Source: an uncultured Tabrizicola sp. (GTDB lineage Bacteria; Pseudomonadota; Alphaproteobacteria; Rhodobacterales; Rhodobacteraceae). From it: 10,200 bases of DNA. This document shows, piece after piece, positions 1-5,281 of the stretch; position 1 is the first letter of the stretch; the number at the start of each line of letters is the position of its first letter. Location: positions 1 through 10,200 of the forward strand of contig CALLZQ010000658.1 in assembly GCA_937858255.1 (NCBI GenBank), given 5' to 3'. A program made the position numbers and the translations under genes. The notes under the pieces are model-generated. The model saw nothing but the letters and a program-made list of their open reading frames with translations. It did no database searches and was not told the DNA's origin.

Positions 1-51
1 GTCAGGCTCATAACCTGAAGGCCGCAGGTTCAAATCCTGCCCCCGCAACCA
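1..51 (+). tRNA. Initiator tRNA-Met (CAT), 3' part
   Basis: The window begins inside this tRNA, so the acceptor 5' strand and D arm are cut off. Visible parts are the anticodon stem TCAGG (2-6) pairing with CCTGA (14-18), the anticodon CAT at 9-11, the T arm GCAGG/TTCAAAT/CCTGC (24-40), the acceptor 3' strand CCCCGCA (41-47), discriminator A (48) and an encoded CCA (49-51). The T arm and the end CCCCCGCAACCA match bacterial initiator rather than elongator tRNA-Met. The lower anticodon-stem pairs are A-U, G-C, G-C instead of the usual three G-C pairs, a variant known in alphaproteobacteria. A Rho-independent terminator follows 30 bases downstream. Confidence 0.93.
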
Positions 52-80
52 AAATTACCAAAATAGATCAATATCTTAAG

Positions 81-104
81 AGCCTCCCTCGCGGGAGGCT
101 TTTT
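81..104 (+). terminator. Rho-independent terminator of the tRNA
   Basis: An 8-bp perfect stem AGCCTCCC/GGGAGGCT with loop TCGC is followed directly by a run of five T. It lies 30 bases after the tRNA CCA end, so it most likely ends the tRNA transcript. A degenerate second copy of this hairpin and its downstream sequence is present at 1211-1230. Confidence 0.9.
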
Positions 105-221
105 GCGTTCCCAACGGCGGGTCAACCATAGGTCAACAAACGGGCCAAAACTGCGTGCAAGATCAGCGGGATAGTAGGCAGGCAGGACGCAGGCCGCGCG
201 AAAACCGCAGAAGACGGTGTT
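81..221 (+). repeat. Imperfect direct repeat, copy 1 (tRNA-proximal, attachment-site-like)
   Basis: This segment starts at the tRNA terminator and is repeated in degraded form at 1211-1348. Shared landmarks, in order, are the terminator hairpin, the string TTGCGTTCCCAAC, then GGTCAACAAA, then a weaker block with GGATAGT, AGGACGC, ACCGC and GTGTT at matching spacing. Copy 1 contains GGTCAAC twice with an 11-base period (120-126 and 131-137). The position next to a tRNA 3' end, together with helically phased short repeats, resembles an integrase attachment region. That role is inferred, and no integrase gene is visible in the window. Confidence 0.6.
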
Positions 222-291
222 GGGCAGGAAAGGCCGTTAGTTCGGCCGCCTTAAGCCCCTCAGCCTCGTCCTCGATCATGTCCTCTAAAGG

Positions 292-782
292 TGACCTGCC
301 ACAGGATTTTCCTCCAACTGCGACTAGAGTCCGCCTCAACGAGAGGACGGACGATAAGGAGGCACTGGGCCGTCAGCAACCACATGAAACGCGATCTGGC
401 GATCCGGACGCTGAACATGGCCATTGCCCTGCGATTACCGCCCGAGGGCCGCATCTTCCACAGCAATCGCGGCAGCCAATACTGTTCACACGTCTGCCAG
501 AAAATCCTGCGTGACCATGGGTTCAACGCGTTAATGAGCGGGATGGGTAATTGCTACGATAACGCTGCGGTCGAAACCTTCGTCAAGACCAACAAAGACC
601 AGTGATCTGGCGCATGTCTTGGGAAACGCGCTGCCCCAAGCTGAGACTGCCAACTTTCAGCTATCAACGGGTTCTACAATCCGCGTCGACGGCATTCAGC
701 ACTGGGCTTGAAAAGCCCGGTCGCCTTCGACCGGAAGGCGGCTTAAACGAGCACCTGGGCGGCACAAATACGCGATAGGTCC
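292..782 (+). mobile_element. Degenerate, internally deleted IS3-family element
   Basis: The left boundary is placed at the sequence starting TGACCTGCC (292), which resembles an IS3-type terminus. The right boundary is placed near GGTCCA (about 777-782), shortly after the transposase stop. Between them only a short leader and the C-terminal part of orfB remain; orfA and the 5' part of orfB are missing, so the element has an internal deletion and cannot move on its own. The exact ends are my estimate from partial similarity between the termini, not a verified inverted repeat. It directly abuts an IS630-family remnant on its right. Confidence 0.55.
366..746 (+). pseudogene. IS3-family transposase OrfB, C-terminal remnant
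   Basis: This is the remains of the DDE integrase-core transposase of an IS3-family element. Recognisable blocks are WAVSNHMKRDLA, MAIALRLPPEG, HSNRGSQYCSH and GNCYDNAAVETF, all typical of OrfB. The second catalytic aspartate (normally HSDRGSQY) is asparagine here (codon 465-467), while the catalytic glutamate in AVETF and the lysine seven residues later remain. The open frame stops at about 605. After further frameshifts the usual C-terminal block (NGFYNPRRRHSALGLKSPVAF) can still be read up to a TAA at 744-746. It is certainly non-functional. Confidence 0.85.
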
Positions 783-785
783 AGC

Positions 786-1103
786 CTGCCTGCCTGCAAT
801 CTCCTGTCGCTCGTGCTCACTGGCGAGCGCGGTTGTTCTTGAAGCTGAGCCCCTCGTAATGGGCGAAGGCCCATTCAGCCATCCGGCCGCGCGGCCAGAC
901 GGCATCCAACCTCTTATCTTCGGCAGGACATGCCCGCCGATCTTGCCCGGCGCAACGTTGCCTGTGCTGCGCTTGCGCCCCGACCACTTCACCACTTTTG
1001 ACGGAGCAATCCTCAACGCGTCCGCCACTGCGCGCACGGTCTCGCCCGCCTCAAGCCGCGCCATCGCGCACTCGCGAATGTCGATCGAAAGAGGTTTGGT
1101 CAT
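786..1103 (-). pseudogene. IS630-family transposase, N-terminal remnant
   Basis: Reading the minus strand from ATG 1103-1101, the first ~65 residues contain MTKPLSIDIRECAMARLEAG, AVADALRIAPSKVVKW and TGNVAPGKIGGH. This is the helix-turn-helix N-terminal domain of IS630-family transposases, with the usual (S/P)xVVKW and GKxGGH signatures. Further on, GLSFKNN and ALASEHERQEIAGRQAGW can be matched to the family only by changing frame, so there is at least one frameshift and a deletion. The DDE catalytic core is absent: similarity stops near 786, where the IS3 remnant begins. It is a dead fragment. Confidence 0.8.
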
Positions 1104-1210
1104 ACAGGCTGGCCTCCACGTTGAATCAGAAGTCCTGGCTTAAGGGATTCCCCCGTGATCAACTCAAGCGGTCATCCCACTCTGGTGATTAAGCCCAACG
1201 GTTTAGCAGC

Positions 1211-1348
1211 GGCCTCTCCGGGCGGCTTCTTGCGTTCCCAACCTCAGGTCAACAAAAGGCCAACAATCGGACGAATTACAGGTGCGATTCAAGTAGGATA
1301 GTGGCCCCGTAGGACGCCGACCGCGTGGAGACCGCGGAAGAGCGTGTT
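1211..1348 (+). repeat. Imperfect direct repeat, copy 2 (distal)
   Basis: This is the second copy of the 81-221 segment. GGCCTCTCCGGGCGGCTTCT corresponds to the tRNA terminator but has lost much of its stem. TTGCGTTCCCAAC and GGTCAACAAAAGGCCAAC follow, and GGATAGT, GTAGGACGC, ACCGCG and GCGTGTT align in register with copy 1. It has GGTCAAC/GGCCAAC at an 11-base period (1247 and 1258) and lacks one 11-base unit present in copy 1. The two copies bracket the IS3 and IS630 remnants. No tRNA sequence precedes this copy. Confidence 0.55.
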
Positions 1349-1414
1349 CAATCGCGACGTAGGCTGATCTGTAATTCAGCAAACGCCTCAGGCGTGATCT
1401 CGTCCCGGTTCAAG

Positions 1415-1445
1415 CCCGGACTGCCCCAAATTGGGGCAGTCCGGG
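1415..1445. repeat. Perfect palindrome, 15-bp arms
   Basis: CCCGGACTGCCCCAA, a single A, then TTGGGGCAGTCCGGG form a perfect inverted repeat with a one-base centre. It lies 13 bases beyond the stop codon of the minus-strand dctM fragment, where a terminator would be expected. However, neither strand has a T run after the stem, so it is not a canonical Rho-independent terminator. It could be a bidirectional transcription barrier or a recombination scar. Confidence 0.8.
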
Positions 1446-1458
1446 GACCCATTCAATG

Positions 1459-1770
1459 TTAAGCCAGACTTCCAAGCCACAGGGTGATTGCCGGAAAGGC
1501 AATCAGGATGCCAAGGCGGACAAGATCAACGGCAATGAAAGGTACAAGGCCCTTGAAGATCCGCCCGATGGCGACATTGGGCAGAACAGCCTTCAAGACG
1601 AACACATTCATGCCGACAGGGGGAGTGATCAGTGCAATCTCGGTGACCACGATTACGATGATGCCGAACCAAACCAAGTCAAAGCCCTGAGCCACCACGA
1701 TAGGTGCGAACAGCGGCACGAAGATCAGGATGATCGCCATCGAGTCCATGACGGCAGAGATGATTGCCGA
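1459..1770 (-). pseudogene. TRAP transporter large permease (DctM type), C-terminal fragment
   Basis: About 100 C-terminal residues of the 12-TM large permease subunit of a TRAP (tripartite ATP-independent periplasmic) transporter, which imports organic acids with a sodium or proton gradient. Diagnostic strings are MDSMAIILIFVPLFAPIV, the highly conserved LITPPVGMNVFV, and a hydrophobic tail ending LWLGSLA with a stop at 1461-1459. Homology begins near 1770 with AIISAVMDSM; further upstream the frame meets a TGA and the sequence no longer resembles DctM. The family is about 430 residues long, so three quarters is missing. No solute-binding protein or small permease gene is nearby. Third-position GC is roughly 75-80%, similar to the catabolic genes. 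Confidence 0.85.
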
Positions 1771-1771
1771 A

Positions 1772-1861
1772 AAAGTTCATGCCTCTGCGGTTGTAAACGG
1801 GGGCTCTGCCTTCCCCATTGGGCCATTGGGCGCCAAGCCCGTGCTGCGTGAGGTGGCGTGA
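1772..1861 (+). pseudogene. Possible 3' remnant of an unidentified gene upstream of bhcB
   Basis: An open frame on the plus strand ends HASAVVNGGSAFPIGPLGAK then PVLREVA, with TGA at 1859-1861 overlapping the bhcB ATG as TGATG. Such overlaps are typical of translationally coupled operon genes, so this may be the tail of the gene that once preceded bhcB. It does not resemble the C-terminus of BhcA as I remember it, nor any other family I recognise. To the left it runs into the antisense dctM fragment, so if real it is truncated. It could be a chance open frame. Confidence 0.2.
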
Positions 1862-2817
1862 TGTATATTCCAACCTATGACGACATGTTGGCCGCGCATG
1901 AGCGGATTGCGTCGCACATTCGCCGCACCCCGGTCCGTACGTCGGATTATCTGGATGATCTGACGGGTGCGCAGCTGTTCTTCAAATGCGAGAACTTTCA
2001 GGAACCGGGTGCCTTCAAGGTGCGTGGGGCTGCGAATGCGGTGTTTGGTCTTTCGGAAGAACAGGCCAAAAAGGGCGTGGCCACCCATTCCTCAGGTAAT
2101 CACGCCTCTTGCCTGTCTTATGCGGCCATGTTGCGGGGCATTCCCTGCAATGTGGTGATGCCGCGCACTGCCCCGCAGGCGAAAAAGGACACGGTCCGCC
2201 GCTATGGTGGGGTGATCACGGAATGTGAGCCTTCGACCACCAGCCGCGAGGCGACCTTTGCCGCGGTGCAGGCCGCGACAGGGGGTGATTTCGTCCACCC
2301 CTATAACGATCCGCGCGTGATCGCAGGGCAAGGCACCTGCTCGCGAGAGTTCATGGAGCAGACCGGGGGCCTGGATATGGTCGTGGCGCCAATCGGCGGC
2401 GGCGGCATGATTTCAGGCACTTGCCTGACACTGTCCACGCTTGCGCCCGAAACCAAGGTCATCGCGGCCGAACCGGAGCAGGCTGACGACGCCTATCGCA
2501 GCTTCAAGGCCGGTTACATCATTGCCGATGACGCGCCTAAGACGATTGCCGATGGCCTTTTGGTGCCGCTGAAAGACCTGACGTGGCATTTTGTGTCGAA
2601 CCATGTGTCCGAGATATACACGGCCTCGGAGACAGAGATTGTCGATGCGATGAAGCTGATCTGGAAGCATCTGCGGATCGTAATGGAGCCATCTTCGGCT
2701 GTGCCCTTGGCCACGGTCCTGAAAAACCCCCACGCGTTCCGCAACAAGCGCGTGGGCATCATCATCACTGGCGGAAACGTCGATCTGGATAAATTGCCTT
2801 GGATGCAGGGCCAATAA
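1861..2817 (+). CDS. bhcB: Beta-hydroxyaspartate dehydratase BhcB (PLP fold type II)
   Basis: A 318-residue PLP enzyme of the threonine dehydratase/serine racemase type. In the beta-hydroxyaspartate cycle it removes water from erythro-beta-hydroxyaspartate to give iminosuccinate. Numbered from ATG 1861, visible features are KCENFQEPGAFKVRGA with the Schiff-base lysine K53, the SSGNHA loop (N80), the phosphate-binding PIGGGGMISG loop (G179-G182) and ITGGN (T303-N306) near the C-terminus; the usual S of GSFKxRGA is A. There is no regulatory ACT domain, unlike biosynthetic threonine dehydratase. ATG 1861 is preferred over GTG 1858 because GAGGTG (1850-1855) is then five bases upstream. bhcC follows after 12 bases, so the two are co-transcribed. 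The family fold alone would also fit serine racemase or EutB; the BhcC and BhcD neighbours decide the call. Confidence 0.88.
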   Translation: MYIPTYDDMLAAHERIASHIRRTPVRTSDYLDDLTGAQLFFKCENFQEPGAFKVRGAANAVFGLSEEQAKKGVATHSSGNHASCLSYAAMLRGIPCNVVMPRTAPQAKKDTVRRYGGVITECEPSTTSREATFAAVQAATGGDFVHPYNDPRVIAGQGTCSREFMEQTGGLDMVVAPIGGGGMISGTCLTLSTLAPETKVIAAEPEQADDAYRSFKAGYIIADDAPKTIADGLLVPLKDLTWHFVSNHVSEIYTASETEIVDAMKLIWKHLRIVMEPSSAVPLATVLKNPHAFRNKRVGIIITGGNVDLDKLPWMQGQ

Positions 2818-2829
2818 GGAATGTTTGAA

Positions 2830-3993
2830 ATGAAAGACATGGTTGATTTCGACGCCTATGAGGTGGGCTTTGACATTCCGGCCAAGCCGGGAATGGATGC
2901 GGCCGATATTCAGACCCCGGCGCTTGTGCTGGATCTGGATGCTTTGGAGCGCAACATCAAGAAGATGGGCGATTACGCCAAGGCCCATGGAATGCGGCAC
3001 CGGGTGCATGGCAAGATGCACAAGTCAGTTGACGTTGCCAAGCTGCAAGAGCGGCTGGGTGGCGCGATTGGCGTTTGTTGTCAAAAGGTTAGCGAGGCTG
3101 AGGTCTTTGCTCGTGGTGGCATCAAGGACGTTCTGGTGTCAAACCAAGTTCGTGATTTGGCCAAGATTGACCGTCTGGCGCGGCTGCCGAAACTGGGTGC
3201 GCGGATCATCGTTTGCGTGGATGACATCGACAACGTGGCAGACCTGTCGGCTGCGGCAGTCAAGCACGGCACCACCATCGAATGCTTTATCGAGATGGAT
3301 GTGGGCGCGGGCCGGTGTGGTGTGATCGGGGCCGATAAAGTGGTGACGATTGCACAGGCGATTGATGCCGCGCCGGGGCTGAAATTCACCGGCATTCAGG
3401 CCTATCAGGGCGCCATGCAGCACATGGACAAGTACGAAGACCGCAAGGCCAAGCTGGAGGCCGCGATTGCCATGGTGTCCGAAGCGGTGGCCGCGCTGGA
3501 GGCCGTGGGGCTGAAGCCCGATCTGGTGTCGGGCGGCGGCACGGGCAGCTATTACTTTGAGTCGAACTCTAATGTTTACAATGAGTTGCAGTGTGGCTCC
3601 TATGCCTTTATGGATGCCGACTATGGCCGCATTCTGGACAAGGATGGCAAGCGGATCGACCAAGGAGAATGGGAAAATGCCTTCTTTATCCTGACGCAGG
3701 TCATGAGCCACGCGAAGGCCGATAAGGCCATCTGCGATGCGGGTTTGAAGGCGCAGTCGGTGGACAGTGGCCTGCCCACGATCTTTGGCCGCAGCGATGT
3801 AACTTATGTGAAATGCTCAGACGAACATGGTGTCATTGCCGACCCAGAGGGCGTTCTGAAGGTGGGTGAAAAGCTGCGTCTGGGGCCCGGCCATTGCGAC
3901 CCGACGGCCAATGTTCATGACTGGTATGTGGGCGTGCGGGGTGGCAAGGTTGAGGTGGTCTGGCCCGTTTCGGCCCGTGGCCGCGCCTACTGA
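2830..3993 (+). CDS. bhcC: Beta-hydroxyaspartate aldolase BhcC (D-threonine aldolase-like)
   Basis: A 387-residue PLP and divalent-metal-dependent aldolase of fold type III (alanine racemase-like N-terminal barrel). It joins glycine and glyoxylate to form erythro-beta-hydroxyaspartate. Numbered from ATG 2830: HGKMHKS carries the Schiff-base lysine K62, AYQGAMQHM and SGGGTGSYYFES follow, and the C-terminal PGHCDPTANVHDW supplies the metal ligands H355 and D357, as in D-threonine aldolases. The stretch from NELQCGSYAFMDADYGRI to VDSGLP is very close to the Paracoccus BhcC sequence as I recall it. AAGGA (2816-2820) touches ATG 2821 but is nine bases from ATG 2830, so 2830 is the better start; 2821 would add MFE. 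It overlaps nothing and is followed by an unusually long gap before bhcD. Confidence 0.92.
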   Translation: MKDMVDFDAYEVGFDIPAKPGMDAADIQTPALVLDLDALERNIKKMGDYAKAHGMRHRVHGKMHKSVDVAKLQERLGGAIGVCCQKVSEAEVFARGGIKDVLVSNQVRDLAKIDRLARLPKLGARIIVCVDDIDNVADLSAAAVKHGTTIECFIEMDVGAGRCGVIGADKVVTIAQAIDAAPGLKFTGIQAYQGAMQHMDKYEDRKAKLEAAIAMVSEAVAALEAVGLKPDLVSGGGTGSYYFESNSNVYNELQCGSYAFMDADYGRILDKDGKRIDQGEWENAFFILTQVMSHAKADKAICDAGLKAQSVDSGLPTIFGRSDVTYVKCSDEHGVIADPEGVLKVGEKLRLGPGHCDPTANVHDWYVGVRGGKVEVVWPVSARGRAY

Positions 3994-4015
3994 TCGTCTT
4001 TGAAAAGCGGGCGGA

Positions 4016-4044
4016 CAGGGGGAAAAACGACATGTCACCCCCTG
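4016..4044 (+). other. Stem-loop in the bhcC-bhcD gap
   Basis: CAGGGGG (4016-4022) pairs with CCCCCTG (4038-4044) around a 15-base loop, shortly after the bhcC stop. No T run follows, so it is not a standard terminator. A second small hairpin, GTAC/GTAC around ACCCCCT, follows at 4056-4070, and then a run of eight C. The 134-base gap is long for this otherwise tight operon. These structures could modulate read-through or mRNA processing, but no function is shown. Confidence 0.35.
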
Positions 4045-4127
4045 ACTGCCATCCGTACACCCCCTGTACCCCCCCCGGCGGATTTGCCCTGAGGCGAATG
4101 TGCGGGGTAGAAGGAAAGGATCACCCC

Positions 4128-5093
4128 ATGCTGATCGTCCCAGAAAACCGCATTGCAGAACTTGTCACCCCAGAGATGGCATTTGCCGCAGTTGAGGCCG
4201 TGTTTGCCGCCATGGCGCGGGGCGAGGCGCGGAACTTTCCTGTCGTGCGCGAGGCGCTGGGCCATGAGGATGCGCTTTATGGGTTTAAGGGCGGCTTTGA
4301 TCGCTCGGGCCAGCATCTGGGGTTAAAGGCCGGGGGATACTGGCCGCATAACCTTGAACGGCGGGGGTTGATCAATCACCAGTCCACGGTGTTCCTGTTC
4401 GATCCTGATAACGGCAAGCCCACCGCGATGGTGGGGGGCAATCTGCTGACCGCGCTGCGCACGGCGGCGGCGAGTTCGGTGTCGATCAAATACCTCGCGC
4501 GGCCTGACGCCAAGGTTTTGGGCATGGTAGGGGCAGGCCATCAAGCAACGTTCCAGTTGCGGGCGGCGCTGCAGCAACGGCAGTTTGAAAAGGTGATCGG
4601 CTGGAATTACCACCCCGAGATGCTGCCCAATATCGCCAAGGTCGCCGAAGGGGCGGGGGTGCCGTTCGAAGCTGTGTCGTTGGATGGGATGCGTGCGGCG
4701 GATGTGATTATAACGATCACCTCGGCCTTTGCGCCCAGCCTGATGGCGGCGCATGTCAGCCCCGGCACCCATCTGGCCTGCATGGGAACGGATACGGTTG
4801 GCAAGCAAGAGGTGGAGGCCGCGTTGGTGGCGGGTGGCCCGGTGTTCCCCGGTGAAATTGCGCAATCGGGGAGTATTGGCGAGGCGCAGCATGCGGTGAA
4901 AGCGGGGCTTTTGTCGGGCGGGCAGATCAACCCCATCGGGGCTGTGATCAACGGGGCGCATCCGGGGCGGTCCAGCGCGGAAGAGATTACGCTATTTGAT
5001 GGCACTGGGGTCGGCCTGCAGGACCTTGCCGTGGCGGCGGCCATTGTCGATCTGGCAGTGGAAAAGGGTATTGCTGTCAAAGTGGACTTCTAA
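4128..5093 (+). CDS. bhcD: Iminosuccinate reductase BhcD (ornithine cyclodeaminase family)
   Basis: A 321-residue member of the ornithine cyclodeaminase/mu-crystallin family. In the beta-hydroxyaspartate cycle it reduces iminosuccinate to L-aspartate with NAD(P)H. Visible features, numbered from ATG 4128, are the substrate-side lysine in GLKAGGYWP (K67), LTALRTAAASSVS (R111), and the Rossmann dinucleotide loop MVGAGHQATFQLRA (G135-A-G137), then ACMGTDTVGKQE and a C-terminal GTGVGLQDLAVAAAI helix. The start is set by AAGGAAAGGA (4111-4120) seven bases before ATG 4128; the longer open frame from 4032 has no such site and its extra 32 residues look non-coding. The order bhcB-bhcC-bhcD matches Paracoccus. 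A strong terminator follows. EutC of ectoine breakdown is in the same family but would not sit beside bhcC. Confidence 0.9.
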   Translation: MLIVPENRIAELVTPEMAFAAVEAVFAAMARGEARNFPVVREALGHEDALYGFKGGFDRSGQHLGLKAGGYWPHNLERRGLINHQSTVFLFDPDNGKPTAMVGGNLLTALRTAAASSVSIKYLARPDAKVLGMVGAGHQATFQLRAALQQRQFEKVIGWNYHPEMLPNIAKVAEGAGVPFEAVSLDGMRAADVIITITSAFAPSLMAAHVSPGTHLACMGTDTVGKQEVEAALVAGGPVFPGEIAQSGSIGEAQHAVKAGLLSGGQINPIGAVINGAHPGRSSAEEITLFDGTGVGLQDLAVAAAIVDLAVEKGIAVKVDF

Positions 5094-5121
5094 GGCAGCC
5101 ATCTGGAATTATTGATCTTTT

Positions 5122-5154
5122 ACGCCGTCCCGACGTCTGTTGGGGCGGCGTTTT
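5122..5154 (+). terminator. Rho-independent terminator closing the bhc operon
   Basis: ACGCCGTCCC (5122-5131) pairs with GGGGCGGCGT (5142-5151), ten pairs with one T-G wobble and a ten-base loop, followed by TTTT. It begins 28 bases after the bhcD stop. It separates bhcBCD from catB-ben, so the two modules should have separate promoters. Confidence 0.85.
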
Positions 5155-5281
5155 CATTTGGGCGTGGCGGAGGGTGAAGCAGCGGGACTGTCATGAAATG
5201 GTATCACCCGAGACCCTGCCAATCATCGACAGAATCCACATGAAACGGGCAATTTCAGGTTCAAGAAAACCAGAAGATGCG

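Noticed and set aside
155..514. Open frames at the left end (155-514 plus, 260-526 minus)
   Set aside because: They overlap the repeat and the IS3 remnant in frames without any transposase motif and give low-complexity R/P-rich translations.
1415..1445. Palindrome as a standard Rho-independent terminator for the dctM fragment
   Set aside because: The minus strand after the stem reads CTTGAACC, with no T run.
1456..1851. Plus-strand open frame of 131 codons
   Set aside because: It is antisense to the DctM fragment, whose LITPPVGMN motif and hydrophobic pattern are clear, and its own translation is a highly charged shadow.
1861..5093. Ectoine utilisation genes (eutB and eutC) as an explanation for the dehydratase and cyclodeaminase pair
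   Set aside because: The aldolase between them has the BhcC sequence pattern, and eutA, eutD and eutE are absent; the gene order fits bhcBCD.
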